Source of the DNA: Isochrysis galbana
Taxonomy: Eukaryota > Haptophyta > Isochrysidales > Isochrysidaceae
Assembly: GCA_018136815.1 (NCBI GenBank)
Contig: CM030934.1
Span: forward strand, 6,371,698 to 6,435,697
Direction: 5' to 3'
Length of the DNA: 64,000 nt
In this document: piece after piece, positions 41,967-51,570 of the stretch
Numbering within the stretch: position 1 is the stretch's first letter
How the letters are laid out: every line of letters begins with the position of its first letter
Position numbers and translations under genes: made by a program
The notes under the pieces: model-generated
Database searches by the model: none
What the model saw: only the letters and a program-made list of their open reading frames with translations
Told to the model about the DNA's origin: nothing

Positions 41967-42271
41967 GGTTGAGCACTATGAGGTGGGTGCCTTTGCTCAA
42001 ATACTATAAGATTTTTTTGTACCGACGCATCGCGTATTTGGAAACGAGGGGTACCAAATGAAGGCAAACGACCTGCTGCATGCTGGCTGCTGCCAGCATG
42101 CAGGCTGTTGTGCCTCCGTTCTCGGGGGTGAGCGGGCGCGGTCCGCTGGCTCCTGCGCCCACCTGGTCGGGCGTCGGGCGGGTCGTCTTGGCGTGGTCGC
42201 TTCGGCGACAGTGGCGTGTCCATGAACGCTTCGTCCATGGCGGCGAGGGCGGGAGGCGGCGCGCGCTCCAT
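41957..42271 (-). CDS. LINE ORF1-like N-terminus (MERA...PKRPR)
   Basis: Follows directly after the hairpin CAACTATCAGTAAACTGATA, then GGGTCATGGAGCGCGC. It reads MERAPPPALAAMDEAFMDTP, LSPKRPRQDDPPDARPGGRR: a Pro/Arg-rich basic start like those at 45147 and 53024. The frame continues into the AT-rich block and ends at 41957 without a recognisable domain. Probably a truncated nucleic-acid-binding ORF1. Confidence 0.45.
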   Translation of the reverse strand: MERAPPPALAAMDEAFMDTPLSPKRPRQDDPPDARPGGRRSQRTAPAHPRERRHNSLHAGSSQHAAGRLPSFGTPRFQIRDASVQKNLIVFEQRHPPHSAQPCL

Positions 42272-42294
42272 GACCCTATCAGTTTACTGATAGT

Positions 42295-42835
42295 TGACAA
42301 GCAGATAGGTGCAGCGTGGGGGCCCCAGAGGCTCAGGAGCGCCAGCGAGGGAGAGACGGGGGAGGCCAGGGCTCAGCCCCAGCCTCCTCTGCCCCCTGAG
42401 CTGGCCTCCAGGAGCCTCCAGGGGTCGCCATAGGGCAGCTGGAGGCCTGCCGCAGGCGCGCCATCGCGCGTGCCGCAGGAGAGGGGAGAGAGCGCGCGGA
42501 GAAGGGGGTGGGCGGAGCGAGAGCTCCGCCCACCGAAAAATTGGTAGTAAGTCCCGCTCCTGTTTACAGAATAAGTCGGGACAGAGTCGGCCGCCCACTC
42601 GGAGACACAGCAGGAGGAAGGGGGGGAAAGATCACCGGGGGGGGGGGGGCGCGGGCCACCGGACCATATCTAAGCCCTTCACCCCTATCCCCCTAGTAGT
42701 GTACGGGGGGAGCCGCCTGATGGCGGGGGGAGAAGGGCCGGGGGAGTGGGGGTGTAGAAAGTATGCTACGTGTAGGTAGCGGTTCCATGCGCCGCGAGTG
42801 CAAGTGCGGTAAAAATATTATGATGTTTTGTATTA
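42295..42835 (-). mobile_element. Palindrome-rich retroposon copy, head of the composite LINE unit
   Basis: On the minus strand it opens with AT-rich CATCATAATATTTTTACCGC, then CCATCAGGCGGCTCCCCCCG, GGGCTTAGATATGGTCCGGT, GGGCGGAGCTCTCGCTCCGC and GCCTGCGGCAGGC. It ends at TGCACCTATCTGCTTGTC just before the hairpin and MERA ORF. Same order as 47380-47910. No flanking duplication found. Confidence 0.75.
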
Positions 42836-43228
42836 TCTGGGGAGAGTCTAGAGTCTATATCGGCGCCGGAGCCGTTGCTGAGGCGTGAGTGCTGCCCCCT
42901 GTTTGCCAAGTGGCAGCGCAGAGATGGTGGGCGGGTGCGCCTCTCGCCCTCCATCGGGGGGGTCTAAAGATTGGGGGGGAAGGGGGGGGGAGGGGCGCCA
43001 TGACGACCAGTTACCCTATAATTCTTAACGATACTTGTTCTTCCTCTAGTACTTACTTAGTTGCGGCCTCTTCGCAGCCATTATGTATCCAAGACGTCTC
43101 TAGCCAAGCGAGACAATGGCCATTGCCACGCGTTGCAAGTATTGATGAATGAGATAGATCACAACCGCTGAGGCATACAAAGCCGCGTGGCCACGATACG
43201 CCTACTCCTCGAGACTCCGTGCTGCTCG
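42836..43228. other. Gap before the SET gene
   Basis: G-runs near 42956-42992. No gene supported. Confidence 0.45.
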
Positions 43229-44596
43229 TTAAAGAAGCGTTGCAACTCCCGAGTCATCGGCCTCCCTGAGCAACGCCGATCTTTGCGACGCGCGAAAGTT
43301 TCGTGCCATGGCTTGCCTTCTTATAGCAATGTCGAGTGCGGTCGGGACAGCACGGCTGCTCTCGAAAAAAGGCGCGATAGGCTCATCTTCAGCCGCGTAC
43401 ATTCTCTGCTCAGGTATTGACGCTCCATGGCCGCTCGAGTCTGCGCATAGGTCAATTTCGTCCGCAGCTTCGAGATTGCTGAGGGCGTCCCGGAGCATAC
43501 CACAATAGGTGTGCCGCCACTCTTGTTCTATGGCTGCAACTCGCACCCGCTGCTCCGCCATAGGTACTGTCGCAGCTTCAAGATTGTGCATCCCATTCTT
43601 GTGCATCAAAACCTGGAGAACGGCCTCGCGTAAGCGAATACCGGCGGGCTGGTACCGTCTTGCCAGACACTTGCTACCGTTTGCATGGCCAACTTCAATT
43701 GAGGCCGTCTCGAGTAATCCCAGCTTGACACATGCCGCAACCGCATCCCCATTAGACGCCAGAAAGTTTCCAACATCAATCTCAACAGAATCACAGTTGC
43801 TCGCTTCTTCATCAACGAAAAAGCCGTATTGCTCCAGCATAAATGCCTTCGAAGCTGTTGCATAGCAAAAGGTTACCTCTGCACCTACTGGCAAGTCCGC
43901 CGCTGCTCGAATTATATATTCATCGCTCTCGTCGTCTATCATGAAGGTCACGGCCGAGGTGGCGTCGTGATTCAACAGGTCGCACCCAGGCACTAGGGCT
44001 GTGAAGCGTCTCCCATTGCTTGTTGCAGCAACCATTGCACGTGATGTAACTGCAGCCACTGCCCACGCAAGACTGCCGTACGAAGGGGCTGCTCTGCTCA
44101 CACGTGTACTCGGAGGTCCACGATGCCAAAGTCGGTGAATGTTTTCACTCAAGCGCTGAACAGATGCTCGTCTCGCACGGCATCGCGCTTTCAGTGGAGG
44201 GGAAGCTAAAAGTTCAAGATGTTCATCACTCCATATCCATGCTGGACCTGGCACAAATATAGATGGCAACAGACGGGTGCACTTGCGGGTTGCCTGGCAC
44301 GCGTGTCTGCCGGTCTCATCAGCTCCTCCGTCACATCTCTCCAGCAGGGCGCATGCCATAGCCTCGTGCTCATGAAGCCCGACAGCATCGTTCACAGCAG
44401 AGATTCGCTCAGAGGCCCAAGCAATCTCAGGTGTCGCAAGAGCCAGCCGCTTGGGAACGCGCAGCAGAGTCTCGCCGTTAGCCACGGCAGCAGTAGTGAA
44501 GACGCCACGTCCCGCTGTTGGGCTGACATTGATGGACAGCGACCCCACAGTCGCCCCAAGGGAAGAGAGCAGGCGAAATGCCCCGTCTGCTGGCAT
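43229..44596 (-). CDS. SET-domain protein methyltransferase, RuBisCO-LSMT/SETD3-like
   Basis: Expected to methylate lysine or histidine of a specific non-histone protein using S-adenosylmethionine. Single exon, 455 aa. The split SET domain reads TAGRGVFTTAAVANGETLLR (residues about 28-48), WAVAAVTSRAM, then TALVPGCDLLNHDATSAVTF (NH motif) and GAEVTFCYATASKAFMLEQY with GFFVDEE, the SAM-binding and catalytic Tyr region of the LSMT group. The C-terminal 170 residues are helical and correspond to the Rubis-subs-bind domain. The insert between the two SET halves is typical. No clear plastid presequence is visible, though an upstream exon is possible because the start lies close to a LINE fragment at 44700-45147. 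Substrate is unknown. Confidence 0.88.
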   Translation of the reverse strand: MPADGAFRLLSSLGATVGSLSINVSPTAGRGVFTTAAVANGETLLRVPKRLALATPEIAWASERISAVNDAVGLHEHEAMACALLERCDGGADETGRHACQATRKCTRLLPSIFVPGPAWIWSDEHLELLASPPLKARCRARRASVQRLSENIHRLWHRGPPSTRVSRAAPSYGSLAWAVAAVTSRAMVAATSNGRRFTALVPGCDLLNHDATSAVTFMIDDESDEYIIRAAADLPVGAEVTFCYATASKAFMLEQYGFFVDEEASNCDSVEIDVGNFLASNGDAVAACVKLGLLETASIEVGHANGSKCLARRYQPAGIRLREAVLQVLMHKNGMHNLEAATVPMAEQRVRVAAIEQEWRHTYCGMLRDALSNLEAADEIDLCADSSGHGASIPEQRMYAAEDEPIAPFFESSRAVPTALDIAIRRQAMARNFRASQRSALLREADDSGVATLL

Positions 44597-44713
44597 CGTA
44601 TCCTGTCCGTAGAGTCGGCCGATCTCCGAGTCTCCGGGACGCCTTCAATATGTTTCTCTCTCAGAGTTTCTTGTTCGTGCTGGTATAATATTAGTGATGC
44701 GAGACCGTAGACT

Positions 44714-45147
44714 TCATCGGCAATCGGCAACGCAGCCCGCTGAGATGCATTGCTGCAGTAGGCCCCTGTGAGAGGGGGTTGTGTTGACGGGTCGGGCCTG
44801 CACCCCATGTTGTCGCATGAGGCCGGTACCTCGACGGTGTAGGGGCCCAGCCCGAAGGCTTTCCCTATGGGAGGCGTCTCTCTGGCGCAGTGGACCCCTT
44901 TGGGGCCGGCCGCAGGCCGCAGGCCGCAGGTGGCTGTGGGGCTGGATTGGTGGATGTGGCCATGGTGGCCATGTTGGCCATGGTGGCGTGCGGCTTGTGG
45001 GTGGTGGCACGGGCCGTGGCTCGTGCGCACCTGATTGATCTTGGGTGCAGCGCGCGCGCGCTTTGGCGGCGCGGCCGTGGTCTCGGCCCGATCGGCCGGC
45101 TCGGCGAGGGTGGCGGTAGGAGAGGAGGGGAGCGACGCGCGCTCCAT
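44714..45147 (-). pseudogene. LINE ORF1-like start (MERA...PPKRARAAP)
   Basis: Hairpin CAACTATCTTTAAAAAGATA then GGGTCATGGAGCGCGC precedes the ATG. The frame reads MERASLPSSPTATLAEPADR, AETTAAPPKRARAAPKINQV, then His/Gly-rich sequence with no further LINE domain. The frame runs on to 44392 but overlaps the SET gene in another frame, so that part is not coding here. Confidence 0.5.
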
Positions 45148-45179
45148 GACCCTATCTTTTTAAAGATAGTTGAATAGTT

Positions 45180-46059
45180 CTGAGCAATAGCAATAGCTCA
45201 TAAATAGTAGATATAAATATAAATAACAGCTTAGGGCTCACTTAGGGCAAGGGCCTATGTCGCTGCGTCAGCTGGTTAGCTAACGCCATCCATGGTTGGA
45301 GCTGGCACTAATATCAGTAGCTTGTGTAAAATCGGACTTGGACTTGTGTGACTTGTGGTGGTAGAGGTAGAGAGCAGTAGAGAGTAGAGAGTAGCTAGAG
45401 AGTACGAGTCACGCTTGGCGCTTGGTGCACACGTGCCCACTAGGTGCTAGGTGCTAGTTGTCGAGTAGGTTCTCTGGATTGTGCTGTTGTGGGTGCTGTG
45501 CTCATGCCAAATGCCAAATATAAAATATGTAATATGTAATATGTGGATGTGGCAGTGGCAGAGCTGACTGACGGGCCCCAAGAGGTGAGTTAGTGCCCGG
45601 AGGGGAGGGCACGAGGCGCCTCGATTCATCCGCTATTGTCCTCTATGATAACAATAGGACTATTGCAATAGATATTCGACAGGTTTGATAGCACATAGCC
45701 ATAAGCATATCTACTACATGGGCACGCACTCATCACTCACCCCACATCCAGCCACCAATCTTCGATCAGTCAGCCGGTCAACGAGCTGGGCTCCTGTACC
45801 ACTTGGGCAACGATTGCGCATTCAAATACACCCTGAAACAAAGATCAGCTTCTAGTCTCGACATCTCTCCTCCACTCGGGATTCGCATCGGCACAGAGAA
45901 AAAGCGAGACGGAATGTCGAACGACCAAATAAGACCGTTGCGACTGCGCACATGGAGGTCTCAGACGCCTTGGCCCCGCGAGACTGAGTTATGATAAGCT
46001 GTGTGAGTTGCGCAGTAAGTTGATCATCCGTCCGGGCAACAATGGTCATCTCCCTCACA
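45180..46059. other. Intergenic region
   Basis: AT-rich patches (45190-45230, 45510-45560) and GTAGAGAG-type repeats (45361-45400). No gene supported. Confidence 0.5.
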
Positions 46060-46800
46060 TCAAGAGATCCTGCCAGATGCTTTGAGATCTTTCAGCATGT
46101 CGCCAGGTTTTCGCGCTGCTGGACCATTCGGGTTCTTGCGTAGATTAACTTCGCGCCCGGGTAAGGGCCTGCCAGATTTGTCATATCCCTTCATGTCTTG
46201 CATGGACTTCCGCGCCTCAGCCATCTGCGTCTGCTTCGTGACAAGCTTGGCCTTCCGCAAAGCCTCCCTCGCAAAGTCGACACCATCAGAGATGACTTCC
46301 GTCCCTTTCTTCGTCAATTCTTCATACGCACTGCAGGTTGCCTGCTTCTCGTCCAATTCATTTTTAATCTTGGCCTGCGGCAACAATGAACCGAAGCGGC
46401 TGAGTGCTCCGCGTACCTGGACTAGCAGGGATGCAACAGTGCAGTGTTGGGCCCGTGCCCTTATCACCTGCAGTGGCCGGATCCGCGCGATGGTCTCGTC
46501 TATAGCTCGGCACTGCTTGTGCAATTCGTCAGCTTCCTTCTTGTGCCGTGCGTACTGCTCGCGCATACGTCTCACTACCTGATCGAGCACAACCACAATA
46601 ATGTTGAGTGCCTCCGGCTTCGCGCGATTCCCGCCGCTGTAGAAGCGATCGATGAGCGACATGCCCTCCTTGAGGGTGGTGGTCACCTCACCAGCACTTG
46701 GCCCGCCGAAGTCGCGCGTCCCATTCAAACCTTTTGTCGCTCCCATCTGCTCCGCGCCAGCCGAGGCTGCCGTGCTGCGCAGAGCCATCTCCGCCTCCAT
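46060..46800 (-). CDS. Coiled-coil protein of unknown function
   Basis: 246-aa frame from ATG 46800. Residues about 45-150 look helical and coiled-coil (LNIIVVVLDQVVRRMREQYA, RHKKEADELHKQCRAIDETI). They are followed by a second helical part (IKNELDEKQATCSAYEELTK) and a basic Pro/Gly-rich tail (GRPLPGREVNLRKNPNGPAA). A 51-nt segment (VIRARAQHCTVASLLVQ) is bounded by Q/gtgataag and cctgctagtccag/G and is a multiple of three, so it may be a spliced or retained intron; without it the helix runs smoothly from ARIRPLQ into VRGALSRF. No membrane segment or known domain. Function not assigned. Confidence 0.6.
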   Translation of the reverse strand: MEAEMALRSTAASAGAEQMGATKGLNGTRDFGGPSAGEVTTTLKEGMSLIDRFYSGGNRAKPEALNIIVVVLDQVVRRMREQYARHKKEADELHKQCRAIDETIARIRPLQVIRARAQHCTVASLLVQVRGALSRFGSLLPQAKIKNELDEKQATCSAYEELTKKGTEVISDGVDFAREALRKAKLVTKQTQMAEARKSMQDMKGYDKSGRPLPGREVNLRKNPNGPAARKPGDMLKDLKASGRIS

Positions 46801-47361
46801 CGCCGCCGCCGCTCCACTCTCTCTCTACCAGAAACGAAACCGCCAGATAAAAATCGACGGCCACACAAGAAAACCAAAAACATCGGGCAAGAATGTTCGG
46901 TTTAACAGTAACCGGCGTTCGCACTAAGGAGTAAGGAGTCCTTCTTTTGTTCCGGACTTCGTTCTTTCGCTGTCGCGCGCTCCTTTCAAGGAACCACGAC
47001 AGCGATTGAGCCCTCTCCTCTCCTAGGAGGGCAGGCCACGCACGGCACCTTCGCCCGCGCCCCACCAGCGCCGAAGTGTCGTTCCGTCGTCAATTATGGG
47101 ATATCAACATCAATCGAATGGAGCCATCAAATGTCCATAGTTATTTATACAACAATATTCACATAGGACCCTATTGTCGATGTTTAACCTACCAAGCGCG
47201 CTTTCAGACTGCAAGTTGGGTTGGGCTAATTTTGGCATTCAGTCCCTTGCCCATGGCTCGCAGGCTCGCAGGGTGCAATAATCACAGCCGCGTGTCAGTC
47301 CCTTGCCCAACCTTCATCCTTCCCGTGTCTTTTTCCTGACGAACTGTGTAACATGTGCCCA
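46801..47361. other. Region upstream of the coiled-coil gene
   Basis: No supported gene. CAATTATGGGATATCAACAT, then CAATCGAATGGAGCC resembles 24704-24738 (CAATTGTGGGACATCAGTCG), a shared short repeat. Confidence 0.5.
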
Positions 47362-47379
47362 AAGGCTCACAGTTACATA

Positions 47380-48141
47380 AACCGTTTAATAGTCTCACCG
47401 CACACGCGGCCGTGGACCCTCTACTTTCTACTCACGTAGGAAAACTTTCTACACCCCCACTCCCCCGGCCCTTCTTTCTCCCCCCGCCATAAGGCGACTC
47501 CCCCCGTGCACTACTAGGGGGATAGGGGTGAAGGGCTTAGATATGGTCCGGTGGCCCGCGCCTCCCCCCGGTGATCATTCCCCCCCTTCCTCCTGTGTCT
47601 CCGAGTGGGCGGCGGTCTCAGCCCCGACTTATCCTGTAAACAGGTGCGGGGACTTACCTATTTTCCGGTGAGCGGAGCTCTCGCTCCGCCCACCCCCTTC
47701 TCCGCGCTCTCTCTCCCCTCTCCTGCAGGCACGCGCGATGGCGCGCCTGCGGCAGGCCTGCAGCTGCCCCTGGCGCCCCCTGGAGGCCCCGAGGCCCCTG
47801 GAGGCCAGCTCTGGGGGCAGAGGAGGCTGGGGCTGGGCCCTGGCCTCTCCTATCTCTCCCTCGCTGGCGCTCCTGAGCCTCTGGGGCCCCCAATCTGCAC
47901 CTGTCTGCCTGTCGACCAGGGGGGGAGGGGGGGTTGGAGCGATGGGCTGGTCACGAGGGGCCAGGATGGGCGAATGGGGCGAGCCTGTGGGGAAGGGAGT
48001 GGGTCAGTAGGGCAGTGGCCTCCTGGCAAGCCATCAGGCATGCCAGGAGGATGGGTGGTTCCTCCCCCATGGCAGGGGAGGAGTGGAGAGAGGGGGGGGG
48101 CTCGTGCCCCCCCATGGGTCAACCAAGTATAAACTTAGTTG
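47380..48141. mobile_element. Palindrome-rich retroposon, complete copy (18-bp TSD)
   Basis: A 762-bp unit between perfect copies of AAGGCTCACAGTTACATA (47362-47379 and 48142-48159). One end is AACCGTTTAATAGTCTCACC; the other is the stem-loop AACCAAGTATAAACTTAGTT. In between are the standard blocks: CCCCGTGCACTACTAGGGGG, GGGCTTAGATATGGTCCGGT, GTGAGCGGAGCTCTCGCTCC, GCGCCTGCGGCAGGCCTGCA and GGTGGTTCCTCCCCCATGGC. No open frame is conserved between copies, so this is a non-autonomous retroposon, probably mobilised by the LINE family. Confidence 0.9.
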
Positions 48142-48164
48142 AAGGCTCACAGTTACATACACAG

Positions 48165-48400
48165 GCAACCAGGTGCACGCCGTGCGTGCGTATGGCGCGA
48201 TGTGCATCGGGTCCCCTGCGGGGACGCCGTGCGTGCGCATGTCAACTTGTTTCTCTGTCTGCGGTCTGCGGTTAAGGTGCGGGACTTCTACCGTCCCCGC
48301 TCTGACACTTGTGAGTTCTAATAACCCCCCCCCTCCTCCGCGCCAAAGGCGCGGGGCTTCTACCGTCCCCATTGTGACTAACCCCCCCCCCCCCCCCCAA
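48165..48400. repeat. Palindromic CCCCGCGGGG-type repeat and flanking copy
   Basis: GGTGCACGCCGTGCGTGCGT, GGCGCGATGTGCATCGGGTC, CCCTGCGGGGACGCCGTGCG. Matches 24953-25035. Two GGGACTTCTACCGTCCCC / GGGGCTTCTACCGTCCCC hairpin-like units follow at 48283-48300 and 48353-48370. Confidence 0.7.
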
Positions 48401-49345
48401 GGGCACTCCGTGCGACTAAGCCTTACTAAGCCATGCATTTCAGTCACACTGACACTGGGGGTATCCTCCCTATTATTTTACTCATCTATGAAACGAACGG
48501 GATCGACAAAGTCACGCGCCATCCATGCAAGCGCACGCCCTCTTCACACCGCCTCACGCACGCGGGTCCCTTCACACTATGCGCGCGTCGGCCGCATTGC
48601 TCGCCCACATGCCCTGCAGTTTTTTCGCAACCTTCGCGTCCAGATCGCTGCTTTTCGCCCAGCGCACGGCCTCAACGTCCGAGTGAAGTGCAAGTGTCTC
48701 CTTGCATTCCTGTGCAGCATGAGGCGTGCGTGCGTGAGGTATGGAGGCGGACTTGGGTGCGTGCAGGGAATGGGCGGGCAGCGCCCTTTCTCCGATCGAG
48801 GAGGCCACCACCACCACCGTCGAGGACTCCGGGCCTGTGGAGGAAGGAGGAGGAGAGAAGAACGAGACCTGTGCGTCGGACGCTCCAGGCCTTCTTCTTC
48901 TTCTTCTTCCGCCATCCTCACCACTACTTCTTCCTTCCTTACTGCCCTCAGACCCTATGCGGGTCAGTACAATTCGTCATATCGATATCATGGCCCACGT
49001 GATGGGACGCGCCGCGCGGGAATTCCCGAACGCAAGCGGGGAGCACGAGTAGGAGGGCGAAACCTACGAGGGAAGGAAGAAGGGGATGCGATCTTCCCCC
49101 CGCGCCGAGCACCGCTGCTGCCCGTGATCTCCCCCTACCCACAACATCAGGAACATAAAAATGTTTACACTAAACACTAAAGACAGCCGAGTAAGCATGC
49201 ACACCCTCAAAGGTGGGGGACATTCGATGGGCACATGGCCTTGGCGGAGCACCCCTGCATGCAAACCTAACCCCCTCCGAAGGAAGCCAAAGCAAGACTC
49301 TCACTTTCCATGAGGGAAAATCTCCTAGGGCGATGGCGAATTTTT
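48401..49345. other. Intergenic region
   Basis: A minus-strand frame (48572-48709) reading ECKETLALHSDVEAVRWAKS has some coding character, preceded by an AG acceptor, but I could not connect it in phase to an upstream start (MAEEEEEEGLER at 48915). No gene is called. Confidence 0.4.
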
Positions 49346-51386
49346 CTACAATTCATCACGATCCCAGGACGAAACACCATTGGGTTCCACCTTGGAATCA
49401 ATACTTGACACGGCATCTACCGACCGAGTCGCTTTCAACACGAAGCGGCCAGTTTTGACGTCGAATCGTTCAAATGCAGACGCTGTTAAGGGATGCTGGA
49501 TGGGCTCTGAAGGCGTGTCTAGCAGCAACAGCTCTTGGGGCACATATGCAATGAGCCCTCCAGGCCTATCTCGAACGTCTGGCAACACATAGTAGAATGG
49601 TTGCTGTCTCCCAAATTTAAGCTTGTCGACGTGCATGGCAGCTATCCACGCCTCACTTTGCTCGCATCGCTTATCCGCCTGCGTTAGGAAATCATGGAAC
49701 GTACTTCGATCAGGCGAACGCTTAGCTATCTGACTCTCCCAGGGCTCAGGTCGCTCGAAGTCTAAAATGATTGAATGAGGTTGGCCATGTCGGCAAATCA
49801 AGAACGGTGTGTGTGTGTGCGGTTGGGGTAGGATTTGGGGGCGAGGATGGGGGTGGGGATGGGAGGTTTGGGCATATGCAGGCTTTCGGAATCATTCGAT
49901 TAGGCACCTTGAGAATGACGCCGCGATAATTGTACTTGCGATGCAGAAAACACTGCCCCACCTCAAATGCGATGTCGCGTGGAGGACCGAGACCAGCTGC
50001 TGTGGGCGGGAAAAGCCCCGTCTTTGGTCCCCGAGCGGAAGCGGCGCTCATTCCTGTACCCTGAGCACCGCGCGATACTTCATCCATATTCGTATGGCGG
50101 TCCGGGGAAGCTGGCGGTGGCAAGCCCTTGGGTGTCGCGGGCAGCGGGAGACCTGCTGAATCAATAGGCTCGCACTTGATTGGCATTGCATCCGTCTTCT
50201 TCGTCTCGCCTTCGAAGGCGGGATGCTTGCAATGGAGAGACGAACGAAACTGGATGATGTATTTGCACGTGCTCACCTCTTCGATGGAGGCGATGTGCGA
50301 GGGCTCGTCCGGCCTACCGCAAAAGATTCGGACTTCCGTCTCACGAGGTTTTCCCGTCATGTCGCAAGATGTGCCATTTCCGTAGCTCATTCTGAAGTAG
50401 CGTTGCTTGGACGCGACCTCCTCTGCTATCTCACCGCGCAAATCAGCCATTTGAGCCAGCGATGGCCCAGATGCCTTAGAAACGTATGACTCCGTCTCCA
50501 TGTCGTACATGGGCTCCTTAACATCGCGGCCTTTGCCGTCGAGTGGCTCGCGCCAATATGTCCCTAAGGTGTAATCCTGCGTGATCTCTCCGCTTCCAAT
50601 GGACTTTGGCAGTTTGGCAGGAGAACGCAGTGCTGACGCTTCCGTTCCCTGCCCGCTAGCTTGGCCAGGTTTGATGACGGGCTGAGTGCGCTCCTGATGA
50701 AACTGCCGTATGGATCGCGAGAAGCAGAGTTCATAAGTCCACCAACCCTGCAGCAAGAGTAGTGACGAGGCAGAGGATTGAATGTGAGGCCCTGTTGATA
50801 GTCCACATACATTCTTGTGGTGGATAGGTACTGCGGCTGCTGGCTGCAGAAATTCTGTAGGCTATTGCGTTTTACTGATCGGGCAGTTTGGGCGGACCTC
50901 AAGTCGGTAGAAGCAAGTTCCTATGATGGAGCTCAAGTAGTTTCCCAAGTGAGGTGGCGGCGTACGCAAATCCTCATCCTCTGATTTGGAGGCGGTCGGC
51001 TCGTTGGGCAGGTAGCACCGATACCTCTTGCCTCCCTTCTTGGTCATCACCACCGTACGAGCATCCGTCTACACACACCGAGACCGGGGACAGGCGGTGG
51101 AGCGAATGAGAGGGGGCGGGGGGAGGGGGAGGGAGGGAGGGAGGGAGGGAAGGGGGGGGGGGGGGGGGGGAGAGAGGAGAGAGAGAGAGAGGGAACAGGC
51201 AAGAGGGAAGTGAGGCCAGCGACAGGCACTTCGAGCCTTTTCTGGGCGAGCGTGACGGACCGGCTGTGCTCCCATCGGGTATATGGCACCCGTCATCAGT
51301 TGCATTACATATGCCGGCCCATCGACCACGCCCGGCGCTGCGGCGCTCGCGGCGAGGAGCACCGCTAGCAGCGCGACGCATCTCAT
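49346..51386 (-). CDS. OS-9/XTP3-B-type MRH lectin fused to a YccV-like domain
   Basis: Likely an ER-lumenal lectin that recognises trimmed N-glycans on misfolded proteins for ERAD. Exons in coding order: 51386-51309 (signal peptide RCVALLAVLLAASAAAPG), 51068-50898 (TDARTVVMTKKGGKRYRCYL), 50747-49908 and about 49761-49346. The first three join in phase at GT-AG sites. The MRH domain runs GWWTYELCFSRSIRQFHQER, TLGTYW, RYFRMSYGNGTSCDMTGKPR, ETEVRIFCG, EEVSTCKYIIQF, with the mannose-6-phosphate-receptor-like Gln, Arg, Glu and Tyr positions. After a Pro-rich linker comes FEVGQCFLHRKYNYRGVIL, then MHVDKLKFGRQQPFYYVLPD and VRDRPGGLIAYVPQELLLLD, a YccV/HspQ-like domain. The last junction fails by one nucleotide with canonical sites, so a frameshift or unusual splice exists there. 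Shares its 5' flank with the mTERF gene. Confidence 0.82.
51152..51170. repeat. Poly(G) run in OS-9-like intron 1
   Basis: 19 consecutive G in the first intron (51069-51308), next to GGGA and GAGA repeats. On the sense strand it forms a C/T-rich tract upstream of the acceptor. Confidence 0.85.
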
Positions 51387-51570
51387 CGTGCCGCCCGCGC
51401 CCGAGGAGGGGGGCTTCTTCTCTCTAAGGTCCAAAAGATGGAAAGAAAAAAGAGATGGCGATGACGTAGGAGTAGGAGTAGGAGTAGATTCTAGCCATTA
51501 TTTAGATATATATTTAGATCATTTAAGTTCCAAGAAAACAATAAAAGTCCTGCGTCTTGTCTTGCTCGTG
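51387..51570. promoter_or_regulatory. Probable bidirectional promoter between OS-9-like and mTERF genes
   Basis: Only 184 bp separate the two divergent start codons (51386, -, and 51571, +). The interval contains a GTAGGA triplet array (51466-51487) and an AT-rich segment (51495-51530). Shared control is inferred from the layout; no defined element is recognised. Confidence 0.45.

Noticed and set aside
41611..42009. 132-codon plus-strand frame over the AT-rich block
   Set aside because: Antisense of the 143-aa minus ORF, whose composition and start/stop overlap look more natural.
48572..48924. Possible two-exon small gene (MAEEEEEEGLER... / ECKETLALHSDVEAV)
   Set aside because: No donor gives the phase needed by the acceptor at 48709.
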